A stretch of 64,000 nt of DNA from Leptospira dzoumogneensis. GTDB taxonomy: Bacteria > Spirochaetota > Leptospiria > Leptospirales > Leptospiraceae. Positions 8,404 to 18,306 of the stretch are shown in pieces. Position numbers and translations under genes: made by a program. The number at the start of each line of letters is the position of its first letter. Position 1 is the stretch's first letter. The notes below the pieces were generated by a model. It worked only from the letters and a program-made list of their open reading frames with translations, ran no database searches and had not been told where the DNA came from. The stretch covers positions 1 through 64,000 of the forward strand of contig NZ_RQHS01000001.1 of the NCBI RefSeq assembly GCF_004770895.1. Reading direction: 5' to 3'.

Positions 8404-9275
8404 CTAGGATTTGGAAACCTGAACATTTTCTTTTCCGAGACCGGTTGTTTCCGGGATCTCTATTTCTTCTTTGCGATGAAGATTTTTTTCTAAGATCGTT
8501 TTTAAAAGCAGGGTCAACAAAGAGAGAAATACAAGCACCGATGCGGCGGAAAATGCTCCGACCGAGTTGTATTCATTGTATAACATTTCAATCTGTAGTG
8601 GAAGGGTATTCGTCTTTCCACGGATATGTCCGGATAATACGGAAACCGCTCCGAATTCTCCCATGGCTCTCGCATTACAAAGTATAAGTCCGTATAAGAG
8701 TCCCCATTTGATATTAGGGATGATAATTTTGATGAATGTTTGGTAGAGAGAAGCTCCGAGTAAAATACCCGCTTCCTCTTCTTCTTTTCCCTGGCTTTGC
8801 ATGAGAGGGATGAGTTCTCTTGCGACAAATGGAAGTGTGATGAATACTGTTGCGATCACAAGACCGGGAGTATTGAATACGATCTTAATATTCCACTCTT
8901 CTAATATATCTCCCATCCATCCTTGTTTTCCGAATAATAATAGGAAGATCAGTCCGGAAATTACAGGAGAGACTGCAAAAGGAGAATCTATGATCGTCAG
9001 CAGAATATTTTTGCCCGGAAATTCGAATCTGGTCAATAGAAATGCGGCAACTAGTCCGAATGCAGTGTTCAAAGGAACCGCGATACCTGCTACTTTCAAT
9101 GTCATTAACATCGCAGAGATCGTATCGCTGTCCTGTAACCCTTGTAGATAAGCTTCCCATCCTTGTGCGAATGCTTCTAAAAAAACTACTGTGATCGGCA
9201 GGATTAGAATGATGAATGCAAGAACTAAGACCGAAAAGATCAAAGCCAAGCGGATCCAAACGGATTCTGTTTCTT

Positions 9276-9279
<4 letters not shown>
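8404..9279 (-). CDS. cysW: Sulfate ABC transporter permease CysW
   Basis: This 291-residue inner-membrane permease has about six hydrophobic spans and the conserved EAA loop, seen as [20 protein letters not shown] followed by IIPNIKWGL, which docks on the ATPase. The phrase [19 protein letters not shown] is diagnostic of the CysW/CysT branch. Its start overlaps the end of cysT by 4 nt, and it runs directly into cysA, so the three proteins should be made in balanced amounts. The C-terminal 25 residues ([17 protein letters not shown]) are a polar tail predicted to be cytoplasmic. Confidence 0.93.
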
Positions 9280-10103
<824 letters not shown>

Positions 10104-10157
10104 ACGGGAAACCCTTTCTAGTCGATTCTTGAGAAACGCCCTATTTCGTCAAACCAA

Positions 10158-10177
10158 GAGCCGCCCTGAGGCGGCTC
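10158..10177 (-). terminator. Hairpin between sbp and cysT (attenuator or mRNA stabiliser)
   Basis: GAGCCGCC and GGCGGCTC form a perfect GC-rich 8-bp stem with a 4-nt loop. On the minus strand it is followed by TTGGTTT, a weak U-tract. Inside the sulfate operon this would partly terminate transcription or protect the 3' end of the sbp message, raising binding protein over permease. Confidence 0.6.
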
Positions 10178-10209
10178 CCTTTAATAAATGGTTCGGTTGG
10201 AGTTCCTAA

Positions 10210-11268
10210 TTACTTCTTTGCTTCGCCATAGATGGAGTCGAAAAGTCCGCCGTCAGCGAAATGTTTTTTATGAGCTGCTGCCCAGGAACCTTCTATACTT
10301 CTTACATCGAATAATTGAAGTTTAGGGAATTTAGCAACATTCGCTTTTAGAATAGCCGCATCATTCGGGCGGAAGAAATGTTTTGCGACGATTTCCTGGC
10401 CTTCTTTAGTGTATAAAAATTCCAAGTAAGCTTTCGCTACTTCGGTAGTTCCTTTTTTAGCAGCCACTTTTTCAACGAGCGCTACAGGAGTTTCCGCAAG
10501 GATACTTGTACTTGGATAAACCACTTCGAATTGAGCCGTTCCACCGTTCGCTTTTCTGGATTCGGATAGAGCAAGTTCCGCTTCATTTTCCCAAGCAAGG
10601 AGAACATCACCTATTCCTCTTTGAACGAAAGTAGTAGTGGATCCTCTTGCACCTGTATCCAGAACGGAAGTGTTCTTATAAAGGTTCTTTACGAATTCAG
10701 TAGCAGCTTCTTCCGTTTTATATTTTTTCTTAGCGAATCCCCAAGCAGCTAAATAATTCCAACGAGCTCCACCGGAAGTTTTAGGGTTTGGTGTGATCAC
10801 TCCGATCCCCGGTTTTACGATATCATCCCAATCTTTGATCGCTTTAGGATTTCCTTTTCTCACTAAAAAAACGATGGTAGAGTAATAAGGAGTAGAATGG
10901 TTCGGAAATGCCTTCTCCCAATCTTTGGAAACGGATCCGCTGTTCGTAACGATACTATCGATATCATACGCGAGTGCAAGAGTTACCACATCCGCTTCTA
11001 ATCCGTCGATCACGGCTCTAGCTTGTTTTCCGGATCCACCGTGGGATTGTTGGATGGTTAGGTTTTTGCCGGACTTCTTCTTCCAAGCTTCTACGAACTT
11101 TTTGTTAATTTCTTCATAAAGTTCCCGGGTTGGGTCGAAAGAAACGTTTAATAGGGTGTCATCCGCATATGCGGATAAGGAAAAAATACTGGTTAATGCT
11201 AGAATACCGATTCCTTTGGCAATTGACCGCAGTACAGAATGATTAGATTTTACTTTCATAAGGTTCAC
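10210..11268 (-). CDS. sbp: Periplasmic sulfate-binding protein
   Basis: This 352-residue solute-binding protein captures sulfate in the periplasm for CysTWA. It has a signal peptide of about 35 residues ending SLSAYA before [20 protein letters not shown], which is the typical mature start of Sbp/CysP proteins. Family phrases follow: [31 protein letters not shown], then [17 protein letters not shown], and ENEAELAL. The GTG at 11268 is preferred because GGAAGGGA lies 7 nt upstream. An ATG three codons later has no comparable site. It is first in the operon. Two inverted repeats upstream may carry control. Confidence 0.93.
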   Translation of the reverse strand: MNLMKVKSNHSVLRSIAKGIGILALTSIFSLSAYADDTLLNVSFDPTRELYEEINKKFVEAWKKKSGKNLTIQQSHGGSGKQARAVIDGLEADVVTLALAYDIDSIVTNSGSVSKDWEKAFPNHSTPYYSTIVFLVRKGNPKAIKDWDDIVKPGIGVITPNPKTSGGARWNYLAAWGFAKKKYKTEEAATEFVKNLYKNTSVLDTGARGSTTTFVQRGIGDVLLAWENEAELALSESRKANGGTAQFEVVYPSTSILAETPVALVEKVAAKKGTTEVAKAYLEFLYTKEGQEIVAKHFFRPNDAAILKANVAKFPKLQLFDVRSIEGSWAAAHKKHFADGGLFDSIYGEAKK

Positions 11269-11302
11269 TTTTACGTCCCTTCCGACGATAACTCGGAATT
11301 TT

Positions 11303-11320
11303 TATCCAATAAATTGGATA
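11303..11320. promoter_or_regulatory. Dyad upstream of the sulfate operon
   Basis: TATCCAA and TTGGATA are perfectly inverted around TAAA, 35 nt upstream of the sbp start. This is a plausible operator for sulfur-dependent control. The regulator is unknown. Confidence 0.4.
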
Positions 11321-11343
11321 TTTATCTGTTATAGTCGGATTGG

Positions 11344-11363
11344 CCTTCTTTTTGTCAAGAAGG
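11344..11363. promoter_or_regulatory. Second inverted repeat in the sbp / phosphatase intergenic region
   Basis: CCTTCTT and AAGAAGG form a 7-bp inverted repeat with a 6-nt spacer, followed by a T-rich run. It lies between divergent genes, so an operator is more natural than a terminator. It could instead be the end of an unseen short transcript. Confidence 0.3.
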
Positions 11364-11451
11364 GTTTTATATTTTAGAACATTTTTTTCCTATTTTGAAC
11401 GCTTTTTTGATTCTATCCCTCAGACTTCGGTTTAAAGCGGATTTCCTAAAA

Positions 11452-13497
11452 ATGAAAAAGGCCTTCTCTATTTTAATTCCGGTATTTCTTTCATTCTCCT
11501 TCTCCGGATGTTCCGAATCTTTTACAAACATAGAACATCCTTCTATCGTTCAGGGAGTACTCGAGTTAAAGAATTATGATCTGGAAGAACAAGGGCCCAT
11601 TCTACTTTCCGGGCTTTGGAAATTCAGATGGTTGTATTGGAAAAGTTCAGGATTAGAGAGCCAGAACTCCTACGAGATAGTCAGTGTACCTTCTTCTTGG
11701 AACGGAAAGAACGGATCCAGGCTGGGAGAAGGTTACGGGACCTATGAACTCGCACTTAAACTAAATCGAAATTACGGAGAGCTTGCGTTTATCTTACAAG
11801 AGCAAAGTTCTTCCTATTTCTTGTATGTGAACGGCAAACTATTAGCTTCCTGCGGAGAAGTTGAATTTCCTTCTTCTTCCGATATAACCATCTTCGAAGT
11901 CAAACCTGCTTGGTGTAATAAGCTCGTGAAATTCACTCCTGACGGAGAAGAGTTGAAGATCGATATGCAGATCGCAAATCGGGACCATAGACTGGGAGGA
12001 TTTTGGGCGCCCATCCGATTCGGAACTTCTTCCAGTATGGAAAAAACCTGGAATGCGGAAAGATTTTTGGATCTATTCCTAGCGGGAGGACTTTTCTGTA
12101 TAGGCCTATTAAATCTGATCTATGCAGTTGTGAGAAGGGGAGAGGCAGCCTCCCTATATTTCGGGACTTATTGTCTTATCATGGCTACAAGGGGTCTATT
12201 TTCCGGAACTAGGATCATTTCAGAATATCTTGATTTTCTAAAGTACCATCATTATGTAAGAATAGAATACGTTACATTCTACCTTGCAATCCCTGTTTTT
12301 TTAAGTTATATACTCTCCGTTTTTCCAAGAGAATTAAAAAGGATCCTGGTGGATCTAGTATGGTGGATCGCTATCGGTGCCTGCATTGTGGTCTTAGTAT
12401 TCCCTGTCAGAATATTCACGTTCACAATTACGATCTATTATCTGGTCGCATTCCTTGCAGGAACACTCGGATTATTTTCACTTACTAAAGCTTCTTTAAG
12501 AAGAAGAAAAGGTGCACTCATTATCCTAGCCGGCTTCGTATTCGTCTATGCTGCAATGATCCATGACATCTTATACGCGACTTTCTATTTGGATACAGGA
12601 TATTTTACAAATATTGGTGCGTTCGTATTTATAATAGCTCAATCTGTATTCTTATCTATTAGAAGTTCTGAAAGTTTGGACAGACTTTTGGATCTTTCCA
12701 GAAATTTGGAAAGAAGGGTAGAAGAAAGGACCAAACAGCTCAGAAATGCTCTCCGTCTCATCCAAAATGATCTGAATGTTGCAAGAGAGATCCAAAAGGG
12801 ACTCTTAAATCTGGAAGATGCCGCTGAAAAAAAGATAGGGCGGATCAAATTCGGGATTTTACATAAACCTTTGGCGGAAGTAGGAGGAGATCTTTACGAT
12901 ATAGCCGAACTTCCAAGCGGCAAAATACGTATCTTTTTAGCGGATGCGACAGGTCACGGGATACAGGCGGCACTCATTACGATACTGATCCGAAGTGTTT
13001 ATGAGGATCTAAGATTAAAAGAAGAAAGTCCGGGAAAACTTCTCTCGGCGATCGGCTCTCAGTTCCATGGCAAGTACGGAAATGTGTCCACATTCTTCTC
13101 CGCATCCATTTTAGAAATTTCTCCCGATGGAAAAAAACTGACTCTTTCTTTAGCAGGATCTCCTCCGGTTTTGGTCCAAACAAAAGATGAAGAGCATATA
13201 ATCGAATGCGAAAATCCGTTAGTGGGTCTTCTGGAAAATTTCAATTTCGAAGATAAGGAGATCCAACTCACTCCGGGTTTTAGGATACTTTGTTTTACGG
13301 ACGGACTCACCGAATCTTCCAGGCTGCCTGGAGATTTTTACGGAATAGAAAGAGTATTGGCTTCAGTCCGAACCGGAGACTCTCAAAGTTTAGAAGAATT
13401 ATTAAGCGGCATCCAAGAAGATCTATTCAGATTTTTAGGAAGTTCGGAACCTAAGGACGATATACTAGTCTTGGGAATAGAAGACCAACGTTCCTAA
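11452..13497 (+). CDS. 7TM-DISM sensor with SpoIIE-type PP2C phosphatase output
   Basis: This 681-residue membrane signalling protein comprises, in order, a lipoprotein-like signal with SFSGC at about residue 20, an extracytoplasmic beta-sandwich sensor to about residue 190 (7TMR-DISMED2 type), and seven hydrophobic spans (about 200-405). A coiled coil follows around 415-450 (RNLERRVEERTKQLRNAL). A PP2C-like SpoIIE phosphatase domain ends the protein, with AEVGGDLYDI, ADATGHGIQAAL, a DGLTES motif and a final KDDILVLGI, all metal-ligand motifs. Such RsbU-like proteins dephosphorylate anti-anti-sigma factors in partner-switching pathways, and ligand binding outside the inner membrane probably gates activity. 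The ATG at 11452 is chosen because it opens the signal peptide. No anti-sigma partner is adjacent. Confidence 0.85.
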   Translation: MKKAFSILIPVFLSFSFSGCSESFTNIEHPSIVQGVLELKNYDLEEQGPILLSGLWKFRWLYWKSSGLESQNSYEIVSVPSSWNGKNGSRLGEGYGTYELALKLNRNYGELAFILQEQSSSYFLYVNGKLLASCGEVEFPSSSDITIFEVKPAWCNKLVKFTPDGEELKIDMQIANRDHRLGGFWAPIRFGTSSSMEKTWNAERFLDLFLAGGLFCIGLLNLIYAVVRRGEAASLYFGTYCLIMATRGLFSGTRIISEYLDFLKYHHYVRIEYVTFYLAIPVFLSYILSVFPRELKRILVDLVWWIAIGACIVVLVFPVRIFTFTITIYYLVAFLAGTLGLFSLTKASLRRRKGALIILAGFVFVYAAMIHDILYATFYLDTGYFTNIGAFVFIIAQSVFLSIRSSESLDRLLDLSRNLERRVEERTKQLRNALRLIQNDLNVAREIQKGLLNLEDAAEKKIGRIKFGILHKPLAEVGGDLYDIAELPSGKIRIFLADATGHGIQAALITILIRSVYEDLRLKEESPGKLLSAIGSQFHGKYGNVSTFFSASILEISPDGKKLTLSLAGSPPVLVQTKDEEHIIECENPLVGLLENFNFEDKEIQLTPGFRILCFTDGLTESSRLPGDFYGIERVLASVRTGDSQSLEELLSGIQEDLFRFLGSSEPKDDILVLGIEDQRS

Positions 13498-13643
13498 GCC
13501 GTTAAAACATTTATTCTTTCGGAAAACTTGGATCGTTTTCTAGTTTTATTGTATTCGACCCCGAAAATCATGGTTAGAGAGAAGGTGAACGGGTCCATAC
13601 TTTTAAGAGTGGATCCCGAAATCGTTACCTTGTAGAGGACCCT

Positions 13644-13778
13644 ATGGCATTCAAGCTCGACGGGGCAAAATTCCCCACCTTGGAAGAGTTGATTACGGCT
13701 CTGTATCCATTGTATGCGGACAAGATGAGCGAAGCTGAATTTAGAAAGTACGTTCAAGAGAATGTAAAAGAGGAATAG
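13644..13778 (+). CDS. 44-residue acidic small protein
   Basis: A short frame of 44 codons starts at ATG 13644 with GAGGAC placed 5-6 nt upstream and ends at TAG 13778, inside an intrinsic terminator. The product begins MAFKLDGAKFPTLEELITAL and ends in an acidic helix (AEFRKYVQENVKEE). It looks like a compact two-helix cytoplasmic protein with no membrane span or signal. The good ribosome site, the protein-like composition and the dedicated terminator argue that it is real. The 5' leader of about 140 nt back to the phosphatase gene is otherwise empty. Function unknown. Confidence 0.65.
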   Translation: MAFKLDGAKFPTLEELITALYPLYADKMSEAEFRKYVQENVKEE

Positions 13779-13791
13779 TATTCCTCTTTTT
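13766..13791 (+). terminator. Intrinsic terminator overlapping the small gene's stop
   Basis: AAAAGAGGAAT and ATTCCTCTTTT form an 11-bp stem with a 3-nt loop, followed by another T. The stop codon of the 44-residue gene lies in the loop. A second stem, GCCCCGA with TCGGGGC at 13792-13809, follows immediately without a T-run. Confidence 0.8.
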
Positions 13792-13874
13792 GCCCCGATC
13801 CCTCGGGGCGAATCCTTTCCGTATAAAGTCCTCTTTTGCTTGTCAATTCCAGGGGTTTTCCTTACCCTCTCGGC

Positions 13875-16352
13875 ATGCCTTTTTTTCAGAAAAAATGGAG
13901 ACTTGCTCCGGCTTGGCGAAGGCCATTATTACTTCTCGCCTCATTCTTAGTTCTTATTATCAAATTTAGATTCTTATTCAGCGAGGACACTCTTTCGGGT
14001 TGGAGCCTTCATGCCCAAACCCATTTGGCGGAAATTTACGATTCATTTTTGGATAACGGCCAATCACTCGGCTATGATAGCCGCTGGTTTTCAGGGATGC
14101 CGGTATTTTACTTCCAGCCCCCATTCTTCTATTTTATGGTCGCTGTCCTTCATAAGACGGTGTTCTTCTGGTCTTCACTTTCTCTTTCCTTCAATATAGG
14201 AGTGCTTCTTTCTATATTACTTTTTACGTATGCGTTTATTAAGTTCAGCCTCTTGCTCCTAAGTGAGACTAACCATAGGGCGAACACCGTGATGCTCGCG
14301 ATGTCCGGGCTTTTATTCTTCTTCTTATGTGCGGGAGAGGAGCCGTTCGGACTTTCCTTAGTGGGACTATTCAGCGGTTCAGTGACCGGATTTTTCGGAT
14401 TGGGATGGAGTTTATTAGGTTTTTATTATTTAGAAAAATACAGGACTACCGGAAAATTATCCTCTCTTTCCAAATATCTGGTGGTTAGCGCTTGCGTTTA
14501 TTATTCCGATCTTCCTTCTTCTTTATTTTATCTGATCTCTCTTTTGATCTATTTTTTATTTTTAGGAGAAGAGCTTGGGAAAAGGGCATTCTCCATCGCA
14601 TTCTTCCTTCCACTTCTTGTTGCCACGCCTGTTTGGTGGAATTTTCTGAAATATTCTTCCTACCGCGCGGAAACTTTCCCGATGGATACGACTCCAGGTC
14701 TAATCTCCATTTTAGGTTCCGAAGCATTGAGACCGATTTGGGAAGGAAGCGGGGTGATTGCCTTCTTATGGAATTTTATCATAGGACTGCATTGGACACA
14801 GGTAGTATTCCCTGCTTTGTTCCTATTAGGAATTCGTTCTATTCTAAAACGTAAAATTTTTCCTCCTGCATCCAGATTCGTATTCTTTGCGAGTTTGATC
14901 TTTTATTGGATCGGAGTGGATACTTCTCTTTCTAAGTTTTTTCCTGGTCTAGGATTTCCTTGGTATAGAGCATTAGATCTTTCTTTATTATTCTTAACTC
15001 TTTCCGGACTGGAAACTGCGGTCCATTTATTAAAGAACAAAACTTCTTCTTTGGCCGCTCAATATTCAGTAGCAGCACTTCTATTTTTTGCATTAGTAAG
15101 ATTTTTCTTATGGCATCCCGAATTGGAATGGAAGGAGAATACTACATTCTTAAAAGACAGCTTCTCCGCTATGGAGATGAAAGATGTAGAAGTCGCACTT
15201 TCGGAACTTCCTAAAGATTCTAAAATTTTTCCGGAAATAGATTCTCATAGAAAATGGGGAGACAGTCCTTTTACTTTAGGTCTATTGATCAGAAGGGCAG
15301 GTCATCGAAATCTACTCGGAATGGAAGCGGATGCATCTTTGACTTCTCTTGCTCTTCAACCTTATTTGAGTCGTTATCTTCCTTGGACTGCTTGGAAAAA
15401 GAATCCAGGTTACGAAGAGGAACTTTCTTTGGAAGACGCAGGCATAGGTTTACACCGATTTTTGCAGGCGAACGGAACTTCTTATATTATAGGCTCCACT
15501 GAAAAACTTTATAAAATTTTAAAATTGAATCCCGCTCGTTTCGAATTACTAAAGGGCTGGGTAAACAGAGAAGGACTACGTACAAATGATTCTCCTTCCG
15601 AAACTTACGAGAAAGAATTGGAGAATAAATCTTTCTTATTTCTATTCAAGGTAAAAGATCCGGGGGCGGATATTGCCGTTCTGACGGAAAAACCTTGGGG
15701 AGTTGCGGATTATAAGGAACTGAGCGGAGGAAAATCACTTCGTCCAAAAAGATTCTTATATAATACGAACGAAGCGATCCTGCACGAAGGATTAGATGCC
15801 GGGATCGTATTCGCTCGGATCGGCAGAAAAGAGATAGAGGCAGTCGGTCCAAACTATAACAAATGGTTCCAAGGCCTGTTGGTTTTAAATGTCCCTAAAG
15901 AAGACATAGCTTGGAAGGACGAATTCAAATCCAAATACGGAGATCTGTCTTTTTCGGATAGGAATGAATTTTTAGGAAGATTTTTCCCGGTAAAAGAAAA
16001 ACCTAAAGAGCCTGTATTATTACCTGAACTTCCGATACTGCCTCGTATTTTTTCGGATGAAGAAGTTTTTGCAGGTCCTGAAATTTCTTCCTTAGGAAAA
16101 CCGGAACAATCTGCATTAGAAAATCATAATTGTAAACTTATTCGAAGATCTTTTTTTCCTAGTTGGGAAGATGCGGAAGGAGGGATCCTATTCCAAACCC
16201 AAAGGAACGAAATTTTGGTCTGTTCTCAAAAACAGAATTCTGATCTGAAATTTTCGAAAGGGAATTCGATCTTCTTAACCATTATTCTTTTCCTTCTGCC
16301 TGCATTTTTCATATTCTCGTCCTTTGTGAAAGGAAGGTGGTTTTTCCGTTGA
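13875..16352 (+). CDS. Large polytopic membrane protein, GT-C / PTPS-related type
   Basis: This 825-residue protein has many hydrophobic spans in the first 420 residues, a long soluble segment of about 350 residues predicted to be periplasmic, and one final span (about 795-820) before a basic end. Near the N-terminus, after the first span, it has SGWSLHAQTHLAEIYDSFLD and YDSRWFSGMPVFYFQPPFFY. These recall the first extracytoplasmic loop of GT-C glycosyltransferase-like and 6-pyruvoyl-tetrahydropterin-synthase-related membrane proteins. A role in moving sugar onto a lipid or envelope polymer is possible but not shown. The ATG at 13875 (MPFFQKKW) is preferred. The longer frame adds 13 unlikely residues. 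It is coupled to the next gene by a short overlap. Confidence 0.6.
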   Translation: MPFFQKKWRLAPAWRRPLLLLASFLVLIIKFRFLFSEDTLSGWSLHAQTHLAEIYDSFLDNGQSLGYDSRWFSGMPVFYFQPPFFYFMVAVLHKTVFFWSSLSLSFNIGVLLSILLFTYAFIKFSLLLLSETNHRANTVMLAMSGLLFFFLCAGEEPFGLSLVGLFSGSVTGFFGLGWSLLGFYYLEKYRTTGKLSSLSKYLVVSACVYYSDLPSSLFYLISLLIYFLFLGEELGKRAFSIAFFLPLLVATPVWWNFLKYSSYRAETFPMDTTPGLISILGSEALRPIWEGSGVIAFLWNFIIGLHWTQVVFPALFLLGIRSILKRKIFPPASRFVFFASLIFYWIGVDTSLSKFFPGLGFPWYRALDLSLLFLTLSGLETAVHLLKNKTSSLAAQYSVAALLFFALVRFFLWHPELEWKENTTFLKDSFSAMEMKDVEVALSELPKDSKIFPEIDSHRKWGDSPFTLGLLIRRAGHRNLLGMEADASLTSLALQPYLSRYLPWTAWKKNPGYEEELSLEDAGIGLHRFLQANGTSYIIGSTEKLYKILKLNPARFELLKGWVNREGLRTNDSPSETYEKELENKSFLFLFKVKDPGADIAVLTEKPWGVADYKELSGGKSLRPKRFLYNTNEAILHEGLDAGIVFARIGRKEIEAVGPNYNKWFQGLLVLNVPKEDIAWKDEFKSKYGDLSFSDRNEFLGRFFPVKEKPKEPVLLPELPILPRIFSDEEVFAGPEISSLGKPEQSALENHNCKLIRRSFFPSWEDAEGGILFQTQRNEILVCSQKQNSDLKFSKGNSIFLTIILFLLPAFFIFSSFVKGRWFFR

Positions 16353-17500
16353 TCGTTCCGTACGGCAACAAACCGTACTCTAAACTTCAGTTCGTTTCGA
16401 ATTCACTTTTAGTGTTATTCGGAAGTATTCTTCTTTTGGGGCTCTGGCAAAAATGGAGCCTCTTTATTTGGGGAAATATTTTTATACATGGCTTAGAAGG
16501 TGGATTGGTCGGAGCAATCTGTGATTGGTTTGCAGTTTGGAAAACCTACAAGGCGGTAGAATCGGAAAGTGAAACGATCGCGGAAGAGATCGGTCACTGG
16601 GTATCTTCCGATCTGATCAGCGAACATAAACTAAAATCCTACCTGGACGGGATTTTAGATGAACCGGAAAATATCCAAGCGATCAGGGAACTCTTGGATA
16701 CACATCTAAAAGGTGAAAAAGAAGTCAGAGAATTCCTGAATCTGATCTGGGATAAAATAGAAGAAGATATAGTATTATATGTTTCTAATTTTAAATTCTC
16801 CGGCGCTGATAAACAGATCTTACATGAATTAAATAGCCGCAAGGAGATACTTTCCACTGTTCGATTTTTAGTGGGAGAAACCTTGATGAAAGTTTCGGAT
16901 CATCAAGATTTCGGAGAAAGGGTCCAACGGATCACAAAAGGACTTTCATTTCTCGCAAAACCTTTGATCTGGCTTATCGATCCGCAGAAAAGGATCAAAG
17001 AATTCGGAGAAGGTCTGAAGGAAGGAAAAGATTTCGAATCGGAAGAAGAGGAAGTACTATTCGAATTATATTCCATATTTTCGGAATGTGCGGAGTTATA
17101 CATAGGTTCCTGGAACGAATTGCCTGTCGAGAGAAGAGAAGAAGCCGTCCGTGCCTTGGCGGATTTCGGCAGAGAACAATTGAATCGACTCATCAGCGAA
17201 GTAGTTCTCGCTCATAAGGAAGAAATTTCCAGACTGGAAAATTTGAGAGAATACGGACCGATCCGCTCCTTCTTGGAATTCTTAAGTTCTAAAACGAATG
17301 AGTCCGTTTCCGAATATGTGGGAGAACAAATCTCTAAAGGGCTGAAATTATTGGAGCCCAAACAATTTAGGGAAAATTTAGAACTGAAAACCAGAAGAGT
17401 TTTGGAGAAGATCCGCATCAACGGAAGTTTATTAGGTTTTTTAGTTGGATCTGCAATAGGATGTGTCGTCTTATTATTCGAAGGAAAATTAGGATTATAA
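16349..17500 (+). CDS. DUF445-family membrane-anchored protein
   Basis: This protein has about 383 residues. It has a hydrophobic span near the N-terminus (LLVLFGSILLLGLWQKW), then the DUF445 signature GLVGAICDWFAVWKTYKAVE. A long, highly charged helical region follows, and a last membrane span lies at the extreme C-terminus (SLLGFLVGSAIGCVVLLF). This N- and C-anchored helical hairpin is typical of DUF445 (YheB/YjiN-like) proteins, which have no firm function. The start is uncertain. TTG 16349 shares a TTGA overlap with the upstream stop and has AGGAAGG about 10 nt before it. GTG 16337 gives a longer form with poorer spacing. It is probably translated together with the upstream polytopic protein. 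Confidence 0.75.
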   Translation: MIVPYGNKPYSKLQFVSNSLLVLFGSILLLGLWQKWSLFIWGNIFIHGLEGGLVGAICDWFAVWKTYKAVESESETIAEEIGHWVSSDLISEHKLKSYLDGILDEPENIQAIRELLDTHLKGEKEVREFLNLIWDKIEEDIVLYVSNFKFSGADKQILHELNSRKEILSTVRFLVGETLMKVSDHQDFGERVQRITKGLSFLAKPLIWLIDPQKRIKEFGEGLKEGKDFESEEEEVLFELYSIFSECAELYIGSWNELPVERREEAVRALADFGREQLNRLISEVVLAHKEEISRLENLREYGPIRSFLEFLSSKTNESVSEYVGEQISKGLKLLEPKQFRENLELKTRRVLEKIRINGSLLGFLVGSAIGCVVLLFEGKLGL

Positions 17501-17542
17501 ACTCTTGCATAATTTGCAGGTTATTGTTTAGTATTCAAGATC

Positions 17543-17839
17543 ATGGAACTAAAGCGGATCTATATTCTTCTACTCTGTGTAGTATTTAGCGGATGTTATT
17601 CTAAGACTATCTTCTTCTTCCAGAACATCCGGATGAGACCTCTTCCTCCTCAGGTAGAGCAAAGTTTATATAAACAGAATGAAAAGGGATGTAATGAGAA
17701 TATCCGTAATATCCTAAAAAGAATTCCTGAAAAAAATCCTACTGCTACTCATATCAGGGATCTGGAGATCTTCCAATATGACCAAGGAATGTTCGATACA
17801 TGTTATCGGCTCTATTATGGTTTGGAGATCTCTCAATGA
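17543..17839 (+). CDS. Small lipoprotein, unknown
   Basis: This 98-residue protein has a lipoprotein signal with lipobox VFSGC (Cys18). The mature part contains further cysteines at about residues 54 and 86 that could pair, and charged helical stretches. The end resembles a single TPR-like helix pair (LEIFQYDQGMFDTCYRLYYG). It overlaps the next lipoprotein gene by 4 nt (ATGA), so the two are translated as a pair. I do not recognise the family. Confidence 0.65.
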   Translation: MELKRIYILLLCVVFSGCYSKTIFFFQNIRMRPLPPQVEQSLYKQNEKGCNENIRNILKRIPEKNPTATHIRDLEIFQYDQGMFDTCYRLYYGLEISQ

Positions 17840-18183
17840 AAGTTTTACGATTTGGGACCTTCTTCCTTTTTTTAATTTTATTCTCATACTGCAGCGGCGC
17901 TGAAACAATGATCTACCGTGTGGAAAGGATCATACCTGCAAAAGAAAGACCTGTCTTCTCTCCTAAAAGAGTAGAGGGAGAAGATTGTGTTGTCCAAATT
18001 TTTCCTTTTATGTTCGCGAGATATGTTCCTGACTTACAAAGCGCATACAACCATGCGATCGAAAAGGCTCCACCAGGAACTCAATCACTTGCATACGGAG
18101 AAGTTTATACAAAAGGTTTGTATCTTCCTCCTATCTTTTTATTTCGTTGTATCGTAGTATCCGGGACTCCAAGCTTCGATTAA
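17836..18183 (+). CDS. Small lipoprotein, unknown
   Basis: This lipoprotein has about 115 residues from the ATG at 17836, which overlaps the upstream stop as ATGA. The signal ends in LFSYC (Cys19). The mature domain has two further cysteines (EDCVVQIFPF and LFRCIVVSG) and an AYGEVYTKGLYL segment typical of small envelope lipoproteins of the TRL/YjfY-like kind. No function can be assigned. Coupled expression suggests it works with, or is inserted beside, the preceding lipoprotein. Confidence 0.65.
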   Translation: MKVLRFGTFFLFLILFSYCSGAETMIYRVERIIPAKERPVFSPKRVEGEDCVVQIFPFMFARYVPDLQSAYNHAIEKAPPGTQSLAYGEVYTKGLYLPPIFLFRCIVVSGTPSFD

Positions 18184-18252
18184 GGTTCGAAATTAATTTA
18201 TAGCTAGCTCAGTTTTAAATTTTCGCGAAATACTTTAAATTTGAACTATCTA

Positions 18253-18267
18253 AGACAGGGTCTGTCT
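18253..18267. promoter_or_regulatory. Inverted repeat upstream of the pirin gene
   Basis: AGACAG and CTGTCT are inverted around GGT about 40 nt before the pirin start. A small CCCC-GAAAA-GGGG hairpin at 18281-18293 directly precedes the AAAGGAG ribosome site. Either could control expression. Confidence 0.35.
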
Positions 18268-18306
18268 AAAAGTTAATAAGCCCCGAAAAGGGGAAAGGAG
18301 ATAAAA

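Noticed and set aside
13570..13635. 21-codon frame just before the 44-residue gene
   Set aside because: It has no ribosome site and no sign of a conserved product. It is too short to support, though it could be a leader peptide.
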